DNA from: Spirochaeta isovalerica
GTDB taxonomy: Bacteria > Spirochaetota > Spirochaetia > DSM-2461
Length of the DNA: 64,000 bases
Assembly (NCBI RefSeq): GCF_014207565.1
Contig: NZ_JACHGJ010000008.1
Span: 124,001-188,000 of the forward strand
Direction: 5' to 3'
Below are positions 25,391-33,704 of this stretch, piece after piece; position 1 is the first letter of the stretch, and each line of letters begins with the position of its first letter. The position numbers were made by a program, and so were the translations under genes. The notes below the pieces were generated by a model. That model had not been told where the DNA came from and ran no database searches. It saw only the letters and a program-made list of their open reading frames with translations.

Positions 25391-25696
25391 CTAGCGGGGA
25401 ATTCTGTACTTTCTTTTATCTTTTTCTTTGTGCTCTCTGTAATAGATAGCTATATTACCCACAACGCGGACCAGAAGGGACTCTGTCTTTTCGGCGATAA
25501 CGCCGGCCAGATCGTGACGTGATTCTTTAAAGTCGATAAACTTGACCTTGATCAGTTCGTGTATGTCCAGAGCCTCGTTCACCGCTTTAATGACCTGATC
25601 GCTCATTCCGTTGCGCCCGATCATAACAACCGGTTTTATTTCGTGGGCTTCTTTTGTCAGATAAGATCTCTGATAACCTTTTAATTCCATTTCCAT
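25391..25696 (-). CDS. yhbY: YhbY family RNA-binding protein (CRM domain)
   Basis: A 101-residue single-domain CRS1/YhbY protein associated with assembly of the large ribosomal subunit. MELKGYQRSYLTKEAHEIKP, the loop MIGRNGMSDQVIKAVNEAL (GxxG-type RNA-binding loop) and LIKVKFIDFKESRHDLAGV match the family. GGAG precedes the ATG. It faces the deaminase gene with only 2 nt between the two stop codons. Confidence 0.9.
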   Translation of the reverse strand: MEMELKGYQRSYLTKEAHEIKPVVMIGRNGMSDQVIKAVNEALDIHELIKVKFIDFKESRHDLAGVIAEKTESLLVRVVGNIAIYYREHKEKDKRKYRIPR

Positions 25697-25742
25697 TTAA
25701 CTCCGGTGCCCATCATAACGGAGAGAGGGCATTTCAGTCCAG

Positions 25743-26801
25743 TCATTCGCTGAACCGCTTCTGAATTTCAAGAAGAGCTTTTTTTGAGCGGAAAAAGATA
25801 TCCACCAATCGGGGATCGAAGTGAGATCCCTTGCCTTCAAGAATTATCTTATCGATCTGCTCCTCGGGAAACGGTTCCTTGTAAGGGCGCTTCGTGCTGA
25901 GGGCATCGTACACATCGGAGATGGCGACTATCCGCGCTTCAAGCGGAATATCTTCACCGGAAATTCCCCGCACGTAACCGCTACCGTCCCACTTTTCATG
26001 ATGGTAGAGAGTAATATTTTTCGCCATGATATCTATGGCGGGATTATCGAGCATCCGGGAGCCTATAACAACATGCTCCTGCATCTGGATAAACTCTTCG
26101 GGTGTGTATTTCCCCGGTTTTTTGAGGATTTTATCTGGGATTCCGACTTTCCCCACATCGTGAAGCGACGAATAGAGTTTGATCCTCTTGATGTAATCCT
26201 CATCGCATCCGTATTCTCTGGCGAAATGAGCCGCGTATGCCCCAACTCTCGCAATATGATCGCCCGTATCGGTGTCATTGAAAAGATTGGCATTCTCAAG
26301 AGCGTTGACCAGCGCGAAGACCGTACCGTCAAGCCGTTTCGTTTTTTCATCGACCAGTTCCATAAGCTGGAGTTCCCGGCTCTTAAGGATGAGGTTTTTC
26401 TCCTCCAGTTCTATCCTCGCCAGCCTTAGATTGAGATGGGCGGAAACCCTCGACATAAGCTCCTGTTTGTTAAAGGGCTTGTTAATATAATCGACTCCTC
26501 CCAGATCAAAGGCTTTCACGATATTTTCCGTTCCCGTAACTGCTGTAATAAAGAGTATGGGAATATCGTTAGTCTGCGAATCCTCTTTCAACCGGGAAGC
26601 CACTTCATATCCATCCATCTCAGGCATCATGATATCCAGAAGGATCAGGTCCGGTTTTTCCCGGGCCACAAACTCTAGGGCATCTTTTCCGTTGGAAGCC
26701 AGGCGGATATCATAGACTTCGCTCTCCCCCAGAATCATCGCCAGATACTGACGGTTTGTTGCAACATCATCGACAACTAAAATTATCGGTTTCTTCTTCA
26801 T
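25743..26801 (-). CDS. Response regulator with HD-GYP-type phosphodiesterase output
   Basis: 352 residues: a REC domain (1-122) with VVDD, phospho-acceptor Asp in DLILLDIMMPEMDG, the switch Thr and Lys in NKPF; a helical linker; then an HD-GYP domain with SLHDVGKVGIPD, HVVIGSRML, YHHEKWDGSGYVRG and ISDVYDALSTKRPYK. HD-GYP domains hydrolyse c-di-GMP; here the motif reads GYV rather than GYP, while all visible metal-ligand His/Asp are kept. Its ATG overlaps the stop of the upstream histidine kinase (ATGA), so they form a cognate pair. Confidence 0.9.
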   Translation of the reverse strand: MKKKPIILVVDDVATNRQYLAMILGESEVYDIRLASNGKDALEFVAREKPDLILLDIMMPEMDGYEVASRLKEDSQTNDIPILFITAVTGTENIVKAFDLGGVDYINKPFNKQELMSRVSAHLNLRLARIELEEKNLILKSRELQLMELVDEKTKRLDGTVFALVNALENANLFNDTDTGDHIARVGAYAAHFAREYGCDEDYIKRIKLYSSLHDVGKVGIPDKILKKPGKYTPEEFIQMQEHVVIGSRMLDNPAIDIMAKNITLYHHEKWDGSGYVRGISGEDIPLEARIVAISDVYDALSTKRPYKEPFPEEQIDKIILEGKGSHFDPRLVDIFFRSKKALLEIQKRFSE

Positions 26802-28003
26802 GAACCGGAATCCTCCAGCATTTGCTGTACTAAAGCTGCCAGCCCCGCTTCATCATAATACCGGGCTGTTTCAACTAATTTTTCCCCATAATTTTCCAGA
26901 CGAGGATCACTTTCTTTAATTTTAAAGCCAATTTCCCGTATTTTCTCAGAGTTGAAAACTTTGACCGAATCCCCCAGCTCTTCCGCTGCATGGCGCAGAA
27001 TCTCTTTCTGTTCGGCATTCAGTCCTTCTTTTGCCGACTCAAGTATCTCGTCTGCCATGGCCGGATTTTTCTGCCTGGATTCGCATTTTATTTCTACAGT
27101 GACAACCGTTCCCTGCGGTTTATTGTCACTGATTCTGAGACTTCCTTTCATTAACTCCACCAGCTTGGATGCAATTGTCAGCCCCAGTCCGATCCCTTCA
27201 AACTCACGGTCAAGATTGGCATTTCCCTGGCGGTATAATTCCAGAACAATTTGCTTTTTTTGGTCATCTATGCCGATGCCTGTATCGGCTACGGCGAAAC
27301 GGAGCGTTTTCCTTTTATACTCGGCAAAGATGGTAACTGATCCGGTAAATGTGAATTTCACGGAATTTTCCATGATCATGGAAAGAATCTCGAAAACGGC
27401 GTGAAAATCGAAATAGATACGCATGTCCCCTGGGATATTATTTATCTGTTCGATTTGAATATTTTTCATTCTCGCAGCTTCATCGAATTTATTGACAAGG
27501 TTCATAAGCAGGTTATTCACACTTTGATACTGGGGATCGATTTTATAGAGACCGGTTTCGATAGATGAAAAATCAATCAGCTTCTTGGACATAATAAAAA
27601 GTCTGCGGCTGTTCTGGGTGATGGCATTTAATGCCTCTTTCTTTTTACTGTCCGTCTCTGAATGATAAAGCTGGTCGGTAAATCCCATTATGGCATTCAG
27701 CGGAGTTCTCCACTCATGAGAAATATTATTGATAATATTCCTGGTGTTGCGAAACAGAACTTTGGACACGGCTTCCTGGCTGCCAAGAGATTTATTCAGA
27801 TAATACTTTATGAGAAAGATAAATAAAAAATAGACGAGTAATTCCAGCAGAATATAAATGATAAGCGGCTGCCACGGTTTAGCGGTTCCCATGGCGATAT
27901 GGAGAAGGGACACAGTAACGAGGACAATGCCCTGCAGGATGGCAAAGAGAACGGAAAACTGTACAAAAAGCCGGGCTTTTATCTTAGCGAAAAAATCTGA
28001 CAT
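26798..28003 (-). CDS. Sensor histidine kinase partner of the HD-GYP regulator
   Basis: 401 residues. Two N-terminal membrane helices (about 13-33 and 42-66) with almost no periplasmic loop, so it senses in the membrane or cytoplasm. HisKA phospho-His is near residue 97 in ISHEWRTPLNAIMGF (Trp instead of Leu after SHE). ATPase boxes are N (MIMENSVKF), G1 (VADTGIGID) and G2 (GIGLGLTIAS). After the ATPase an extra 75-residue helical tail (KEILRHAAEELGDSVKVFNS) resembles the small helical module found at the end of some hybrid kinases. CAGGAGG precedes the ATG. Divergent from rsmE with a shared TATA-rich promoter zone. Confidence 0.88.
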   Translation of the reverse strand: MSDFFAKIKARLFVQFSVLFAILQGIVLVTVSLLHIAMGTAKPWQPLIIYILLELLVYFLFIFLIKYYLNKSLGSQEAVSKVLFRNTRNIINNISHEWRTPLNAIMGFTDQLYHSETDSKKKEALNAITQNSRRLFIMSKKLIDFSSIETGLYKIDPQYQSVNNLLMNLVNKFDEAARMKNIQIEQINNIPGDMRIYFDFHAVFEILSMIMENSVKFTFTGSVTIFAEYKRKTLRFAVADTGIGIDDQKKQIVLELYRQGNANLDREFEGIGLGLTIASKLVELMKGSLRISDNKPQGTVVTVEIKCESRQKNPAMADEILESAKEGLNAEQKEILRHAAEELGDSVKVFNSEKIREIGFKIKESDPRLENYGEKLVETARYYDEAGLAALVQQMLEDSGS

Positions 28004-28039
28004 CGACCCTCCTGACTTAATTATAGTACAATCAAAGTT

Positions 28040-28756
28040 ATGAATCTAATTCTCTTTGAAAATGATGAAATCAATAATAAAATACCCTCTTTCGACTTAC
28101 GGTATCAGCATATCAGAACCATTCTGAAACTGGGAAAAAATGACAGTTTTGACTGCGGGATTATTAATGGCCCCGGCGGCCGGGCCATGATAAAAAGCCT
28201 TGACAGCAGCGGCATGGTTCTGGAATTTGATGAACAGTGGACTTCCCCGCGGCTCTATCCGCTGACTCTTATAATAGGTGTTCCCAGGCCGCCGACAGCC
28301 AGACGGCTTTTGAAAGATCTGACTTCTACCGGTGTGGACCGTATCTGGTTTACCGGGACGGAACTGGGTGAGAAATCCTACCTGACCAGTAAAATCTGGC
28401 AAAATGAAAAATACCGGGAGTATGTGCTGGAGGGAGCCCAGCAGGGCGAATCGACGCTCCTACCGGAAGTGAGGCGCTTTCACAGTCTGCGGCTCTGTCT
28501 GGAAGCACTGGAAGGCGGAGAAGCCAGAGCGGCGCTGGACAACAACGAATCTGTTATGCCCATTTCCCGATACAGTCCGGAGAAAGAGAGGAATGTGATA
28601 GCTATCGGTTCCGAACGGGGATGGACGGAGGGAGAGAGAACGCTTCTCAAAGATTCAGGATTCTCTCTGCTATCCATGGGAACCCGGGTTCTCCGTACCG
28701 AAACAGCCTGCGCCATGGCGGCCGGATTCACCCTGGCCGCTATGGGAAAAATCTAG
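28040..28756 (+). CDS. rsmE: 16S rRNA (uracil-1498-N3)-methyltransferase
   Basis: A 238-residue SPOUT-class SAM-dependent methyltransferase acting on helix 44 of 16S rRNA. The C-terminal knot signature is clear: NVIAIGSERGWTEGERTLLK and LSMGTRVLRTETACAMA; the N-terminal PUA-like part has YQHIRTILKLGKND. No ribosome site precedes the ATG; the likely -10 (TATAGTACAAT) ends about 12 nt before it, so the mRNA may be nearly leaderless. The last 4 nt overlap the end of trpA on the other strand. Confidence 0.92.
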   Translation: MNLILFENDEINNKIPSFDLRYQHIRTILKLGKNDSFDCGIINGPGGRAMIKSLDSSGMVLEFDEQWTSPRLYPLTLIIGVPRPPTARRLLKDLTSTGVDRIWFTGTELGEKSYLTSKIWQNEKYREYVLEGAQQGESTLLPEVRRFHSLRLCLEALEGGEARAALDNNESVMPISRYSPEKERNVIAIGSERGWTEGERTLLKDSGFSLLSMGTRVLRTETACAMAAGFTLAAMGKI

Positions 28757-29499
28757 ATCAGCGATTCCACGAAGGCTTTCACTTCACCGGAACAGGCCCT
28801 TTTCTCTTCGGCGCACCGTCCGATAATTTCCACAAGGGCCGATCCGACGACAGTACCGTGCACATGGGGAGCCAGAAGATCGACCTGCTCCTTCTCCCGT
28901 ATGCCGAATCCAGCCAGAACTTTGGCACCGGAGCGGGACAATTTATCGAGAAATGCGACGGTATCCTCACCGATCGTCGTTCTGGCTCCGGTTATCCCTT
29001 TTCTCACAGCGGTATAGATGAAGGGGGGGGTCATCCCCAGAACGGCATTAAGTCTTTCTTCATCGATACCGGGAATGACAACCGGAACAACAGGTATTCC
29101 CGCTTTTTTGCCGGCCTCATAGAGCCCTTCATCATAATCGTAGGGAAGATCGGGAATGATCAGACCGGCGACACCGCTCTCAGCCGCTCTTTCCACAAAA
29201 TTCTCCACACCGGGAGCCATGAGAAGATTGCCGTAAGTCATAAGAAAAACCGGGACATCGGTTTCTGCGGTCAGAGAAGCGAGGAATTCAAATCCTTTAT
29301 CTGTCGAAAAACCCTCATTGAGAGCATCGGTGCAGGCTCCCTGAATAAGCGGGCCGTCTGCAATGGGGTCGGAAAAGGGAAACTGGACTTCCAGATAGGA
29401 GGCACCTCCGGCAACCATGGCCAATGCGGCTAGACGGGATTCCTCAAGATTTGGATAACCTGCGACCAGATGAGTCATTACTATATTTCCGTCAGCCAT
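28753..29499 (-). CDS. trpA: Tryptophan synthase alpha chain
   Basis: About 248 residues; cleaves indole-3-glycerol phosphate to indole and glyceraldehyde-3-phosphate. Seen are THLVAGYPNLEESRLAAL, LEVQFPFSDPIADGPLIQGA (catalytic Glu and the FSDP motif), GLIIPDLPYDY with the second catalytic Asp, and GFGIREKEQVDLL with VVGSALVE for phosphate binding. The ATG at 29499 has GAGGAG upstream and overlaps the trpB stop by 8 nt. Last gene of the trp operon; it converges on rsmE. Confidence 0.95.
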   Translation of the reverse strand: MADGNIVMTHLVAGYPNLEESRLAALAMVAGGASYLEVQFPFSDPIADGPLIQGACTDALNEGFSTDKGFEFLASLTAETDVPVFLMTYGNLLMAPGVENFVERAAESGVAGLIIPDLPYDYDEGLYEAGKKAGIPVVPVVIPGIDEERLNAVLGMTPPFIYTAVRKGITGARTTIGEDTVAFLDKLSRSGAKVLAGFGIREKEQVDLLAPHVHGTVVGSALVEIIGRCAEEKRACSGEVKAFVESLI

Positions 29500-30712
29500 T
29501 TTTCGTCTCCTCATTTAAAAAGTCAAACCATTTATCACGCTGGAGGGCTTTGGCCGTAATGAAAATATCCTTATCGCCCCGTCCCGACATATTTATTATA
29601 ACAGCCTCTCCCGGTTTGTACTGTTCCGCGATTTTCAGTCCCGCCGCGCCGGCATGGGCCGACTCGAGAGCGAAAATGATTCCTTCGTTGGAAGCGAAAA
29701 AACGAAGGGCTTCCAGGGCCTCATCATCGCGGACTGAAGTGAATTCGATCCGTCCCGTATCGCCCAGATGAGCCAGCTGGGGACCGATGCCCGGGTAATC
29801 GAGTCCTGCGGATATGGAATGGGTATGCAGAACCTGCCCGTCTCCATCGAAGAGAAACCGGCTCTTATAGCCCTGGATCACTCCCGTTCTGCCTTCTCCC
29901 GTCATTCTCGCGGCATGGCACCCCTCTTCAGGTCCGGTACCGCCGGCTTCCGCGCCAATCAGCCTCGGCGTTCCGCTATGGATGAAAGGTTCGAAAAAGC
30001 CGATGGCGTTGGAACCGCCGCCCACACAGGCGACCATGGCTCTGACCTGAAGCTTCCTCTTCTCCTGTTCCGCCTTGACTTCCTTTCCTATAACGGACTG
30101 GAACTCCCGGACCATATCGGGATAAGGGCTCGGTCCGAGAGCGGAACCGATCAGATAATGGGTATCGGCGCTGGAGGAGGCCCAGTCACGGAGCGCTTCG
30201 TTCACGGCATCCTTCAGGGTTTTGGATCCCGATTCCACAGGAAAGACTTCGGCGCCGAACATCTCCATGAGAAAAACATTGGGTCTCTGCCTCTTTATAT
30301 CTTCAGAGCCCATGTAGACCCGGCATTCCAATCCCAGCCTGGCGCAGACCGCCGCCGTTGCCACGCCGTGCTGACCCGCTCCCGTTTCAGCGATAATCCG
30401 GCTCTTCCCCATTCTTTTGGCCAGAAGAGCCTGACCGGCGGCATTGTTGATTTTATGGGCTCCCGTATTGGCCAGCCCTTCCAGTTTGATATAGATATCC
30501 GCACCGCCAACCGCCTTCGATGCTTTCTCCGCGTAGAGCAGCGGCGTGGGGCGGCCGATATACTCTTTGCCGAAACGGTTCAGTTCCTTTAGAAAGCCAT
30601 CGTCATCCATAGCTTCTTTAAAAGCGGCTTCCAGTTCGTCGAGAGGTCCCCGGAGCAGTTCCGCCACATAACGTCCGCCGTAGGGACCGAAAAAATCATT
30701 ATACACAGCCAT
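29492..30712 (-). CDS. trpB: Tryptophan synthase beta chain
   Basis: A 406-residue PLP enzyme of the TrpB1 type, condensing indole and serine. The start FFGPYGGRYVAELL, RPTPLLYAEKASKAVGGADI, the PLP Lys in EGLANTGAHKINNAAGQALL, AETGAGQHGVATA and the phosphate-binding CVGGGSNAIGFF are all present, with SAGLDYPGIGPQLAHL. Overlaps trpCF by 14 nt upstream and trpA by 8 nt downstream, so expression is likely coupled. Confidence 0.97.
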   Translation of the reverse strand: MAVYNDFFGPYGGRYVAELLRGPLDELEAAFKEAMDDDGFLKELNRFGKEYIGRPTPLLYAEKASKAVGGADIYIKLEGLANTGAHKINNAAGQALLAKRMGKSRIIAETGAGQHGVATAAVCARLGLECRVYMGSEDIKRQRPNVFLMEMFGAEVFPVESGSKTLKDAVNEALRDWASSSADTHYLIGSALGPSPYPDMVREFQSVIGKEVKAEQEKRKLQVRAMVACVGGGSNAIGFFEPFIHSGTPRLIGAEAGGTGPEEGCHAARMTGEGRTGVIQGYKSRFLFDGDGQVLHTHSISAGLDYPGIGPQLAHLGDTGRIEFTSVRDDEALEALRFFASNEGIIFALESAHAGAAGLKIAEQYKPGEAVIINMSGRGDKDIFITAKALQRDKWFDFLNEETKNG

Positions 30713-32117
30713 TATCTATCTCCCTGAAAAATTCTTTCATTTTCCCATGATCCTTACGTCCTTTTTCCGCTTCGAGACGACTCGAAGCATCGATGAGCTC
30801 GGGTCTGAATTCACTGATAATCCCGCTGATGTTTTCCGGAGACAATCCGCCAGCCATCCAGAGAGGCCGGACTTGCGAAGCTTCAGTGACTATCTCTCCG
30901 TCAAGGCGCTTGCCTGTGCCGCCGTATTCCTTATCCGACCAGGCATCGACCAGAACTCTCGGTCCGGGAAATCTGTCAATTTCCTGCACATCCCCCCTGT
31001 CTCTCAATCTCAGAGCTTTGAAGCAGGGATAGGAGAAACTCCTCAGATCACCGGGATTTTCATTGCCGTGAAATTGAACAGCATCCAGATACCCCTTTTC
31101 CAGGAGCTCCATGACCTCTCTGTCCGGCTCGCCTTCCCCTGTAACCACGACCGCCACTTTCAGAACATCAAGATCCTTAACAGTCCGGATAAATGAGGGA
31201 TCCGCTCTCCGGGGCGATTCGGCCAGGACGAAACCCAGAATATCGGCTCCCATCCCGACCGCTGCCTCCCCGTCCTCGCGGTTTGTTATACCGCAGATTT
31301 TAACCAGAGGCCTGCCCTGCCGTTTCCGCGAATAGAGACGATTCCAGAAATTTCCCTCCCCCTTACGTTCCGCAGCCTGGATCAGATCATCAATCAGATC
31401 AGGATCCCTGACAACAGATTCGCCGACCAGAATCCCGGCGAAACCGCTCTCAAAGGGTATGATAGCCTCATTGAAAGAGGAGATCCCCGACTCGTAAACG
31501 ACCTGAGTCTCCCAATCGATATGCTTCTTCAATTCGATGGGAAGGATTTGATCTATTCGGAAGGTTTTGAGATTCCTGCTGTTGATTCCCATAATCTTCG
31601 GTCGGAAAGAGCGCACTTTGTCGACTTCCTCCCTGTTGTGAACTTCCACAAGAACCGCCAATCCCAGGCTTACGGCATAATGGTACAGCTCTTCGATTTT
31701 CTCTTTGTCCAGCAAGGCGGCGATAAGCAGAACGGCATCGGCACCGGCTCTGTAGGATACCAGCACATCCTCTTTTTCAAGTAAAAAGTCTTTACGGAGA
31801 ACAGCCGCTTCGGGATAGGCTCTTTTTACTGCAATAAGATCATCGAGCGTTCCGCCGAAGTGGTCTTCTTCAGTCAGAACTGAAATATTGCGGATACCTT
31901 TTCCGAAATACAGACCGGCCTGTTTAACAGGATCGGCAATTTCCGATATTTTCCCTTTCGACGGCGAACGCCGTTTTATCTCGCAGATGACAAAGGGATT
32001 CTGACCGAACTTCTGTAAAGGGACGTCCCTTTCCGGTGGAACCGCCGATCCCAGAGTGTAGCCTTCCCTTTTAATGGTCTCTCTGCGTATCGAAGCTATT
32101 TTATTGAGAATATTCAT
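30699..32117 (-). CDS. trpCF: Bifunctional indole-3-glycerol-phosphate synthase / phosphoribosylanthranilate isomerase (TrpC-TrpF fusion)
   Basis: 472 residues holding two consecutive TIM barrels. TrpC (about 1-250): CEIKRRSPSKGKI with catalytic Lys, LRKDFLLEKEDVLVSYRAGAD, VEVHNREEVDKV, GINSRNLKTF, VYESGIS. TrpF (about 262-472): VKICGITNREDGEAAVGMGA, DAVQFHGNENPG, LVDAWSDKEYGGTGK, MAGGLSPENISG and LIDASSRLE. The two activities catalyse successive steps from phosphoribosylanthranilate to indole-glycerol phosphate. Fused TrpC-F is known from enterobacteria but is not the usual state in bacteria. Overlaps trpGD by 4 nt and trpB by 14 nt. Confidence 0.95.
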   Translation of the reverse strand: MNILNKIASIRRETIKREGYTLGSAVPPERDVPLQKFGQNPFVICEIKRRSPSKGKISEIADPVKQAGLYFGKGIRNISVLTEEDHFGGTLDDLIAVKRAYPEAAVLRKDFLLEKEDVLVSYRAGADAVLLIAALLDKEKIEELYHYAVSLGLAVLVEVHNREEVDKVRSFRPKIMGINSRNLKTFRIDQILPIELKKHIDWETQVVYESGISSFNEAIIPFESGFAGILVGESVVRDPDLIDDLIQAAERKGEGNFWNRLYSRKRQGRPLVKICGITNREDGEAAVGMGADILGFVLAESPRRADPSFIRTVKDLDVLKVAVVVTGEGEPDREVMELLEKGYLDAVQFHGNENPGDLRSFSYPCFKALRLRDRGDVQEIDRFPGPRVLVDAWSDKEYGGTGKRLDGEIVTEASQVRPLWMAGGLSPENISGIISEFRPELIDASSRLEAEKGRKDHGKMKEFFREIDNGCV

Positions 32118-33703
32118 GAGAAACTTCCCTGCAGATGTCCCAGAAGTTGTTGAACCTTCCCGGACTCCAGAGATGTTTTCGCTATTTTGTATCCCTCTTC
32201 TATGGAACCGGCCAGACCATAGATATAGAGCCCGGCTCCGCCGTTGAGCAGAACCGCATCCCTGATAGCCGGCCTTCCTTTTCCATCGAGAAGATCCCGG
32301 GCAAGTGCGGCATTTTCAGCAGCGTCTCCCCCTTTCAGATCATCGAGGGAATAAGGACCGATCCCCAGTGCTGCAGGATCGAAAATATAATCTTCTTTTT
32401 GTCCCCTTTCATCGATGACGATAACCCTCGAAGGCGCTGAGACTGAAAGCTCATCAATACCGTCCTGCCCGTAAATCACCATAACCCGCTTCACGCCGAG
32501 CATATGGGCGGCATCGGCCATAATTTCACAGAGGTCCTCCCGGTAAACACCGATGATCTGATATTCCGCCGCGGCGGGATTAACCAGGGGGCCGAGCAGA
32601 TTCATAATCGATTTTACACCGAGGGCTTTTCTGACCGGTGCGGCGAACCGCATGGCTTTGTGGTACACCGGTGCGAAGAGAAAGGAAAAGCGCGCATCGG
32701 ATAGTAATTTCTCCGCCTGTTGCGGAGAGATGTCTACAGGAACACCCATTTCCCGGTAAAAGTCGGCGCTTCCGCTTCTGGAACTGACGGCCCTGTTTCC
32801 ATGCTTTGCCACGGCTGCGCCGCCCGCTGCTGCGACCAGCGCGGAAAAAGAAGAAATATTAAAAGTACCTATGCCGTCGCCGCCGGTTCCCACTATATCG
32901 AGAACCGGTTCTCCGGTTTTAACGGGAACTCTTTTTTTGTGAAGGACCGAGGCGCACCCGGCGATTTCCTCGGCGCAGACACCTTTGGTATTGAAGGCCG
33001 TCAGATATCCTGCGATGTGTATATCGCTGAGGCTTCCATCAGTCAGCTCCTCCATAAAAAGGACCGCCTCATCACGATTCAGATCCTGGCCGTTCATGAT
33101 TTTTTCCAGTTTTCCCTTTACATCGAAAGGCTCTTTTCTGTAATTGAGGAAATTTCTGAGCATCCGCTTACCTTCTTCCGAGGCGATGGACTCAGGATGA
33201 AACTGAACACCTTCTACGACATAATCCCTATGCCGGACGCCCATGATCTCGCCATCGGGAGTCCGGGCCGTAATTTCCAGTTCGGCCGGTAGACTCTTTT
33301 CTTCTATGGCCAGCGAGTGATATCTGGTGCAGTTCAGCGGGGCGGAAAGATTCCTGAACACCCCTTTGCCGTCATGGCTGACGGGTTCGACCATACCGTG
33401 AACGATCCTGGCAGCCGGGATGATTTTTCCACCGAAGACTTCTCCAATGACCTGATGCCCGAGGCAGACCCCCAGAATGGGGATCTTTCCGGCGAAAGTC
33501 CTGACAGTCTCCATGGATATTCCCGCATCTTCAGGCCGGCCGGGACCGGGGGAGATGATAATGGCGTGGGGATTCATCTCTCTGATGTCCTCAATAGAGA
33601 TGGCATTGTTTCTGTGAACCTCCACGGGGATATCTGTCAGCTCAGTGAGAAACTGGTAAACATTATAAGTAAAGGAATCAAAATTATCGATTAAAAGGAT
33701 CAT
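32114..33703 (-). CDS. trpGD: Bifunctional anthranilate synthase glutaminase / anthranilate phosphoribosyltransferase (TrpG-TrpD fusion)
   Basis: 529 residues. The N-terminal class I glutamine amidotransferase (1-190) has LLIDNFDSFTYNVYQFL, ISPGPGRPEDAGIS, nucleophile Cys in ILGVCLGHQVIGEVFGG and the His-Glu of GVQFHPESIASEEG. The TrpD part (about 200-529) has LDIVGTGGDGIGTFNIS, KHGNRAVSSRSGSAD and LGPLVNPA. It supplies ammonia to TrpE and then transfers phosphoribose to anthranilate. The start lies one base after the trpE stop; the end overlaps trpCF by 4 nt. Confidence 0.95.
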   Translation of the reverse strand: MILLIDNFDSFTYNVYQFLTELTDIPVEVHRNNAISIEDIREMNPHAIIISPGPGRPEDAGISMETVRTFAGKIPILGVCLGHQVIGEVFGGKIIPAARIVHGMVEPVSHDGKGVFRNLSAPLNCTRYHSLAIEEKSLPAELEITARTPDGEIMGVRHRDYVVEGVQFHPESIASEEGKRMLRNFLNYRKEPFDVKGKLEKIMNGQDLNRDEAVLFMEELTDGSLSDIHIAGYLTAFNTKGVCAEEIAGCASVLHKKRVPVKTGEPVLDIVGTGGDGIGTFNISSFSALVAAAGGAAVAKHGNRAVSSRSGSADFYREMGVPVDISPQQAEKLLSDARFSFLFAPVYHKAMRFAAPVRKALGVKSIMNLLGPLVNPAAAEYQIIGVYREDLCEIMADAAHMLGVKRVMVIYGQDGIDELSVSAPSRVIVIDERGQKEDYIFDPAALGIGPYSLDDLKGGDAAENAALARDLLDGKGRPAIRDAVLLNGGAGLYIYGLAGSIEEGYKIAKTSLESGKVQQLLGHLQGSFS

Positions 33704-33704
33704 A

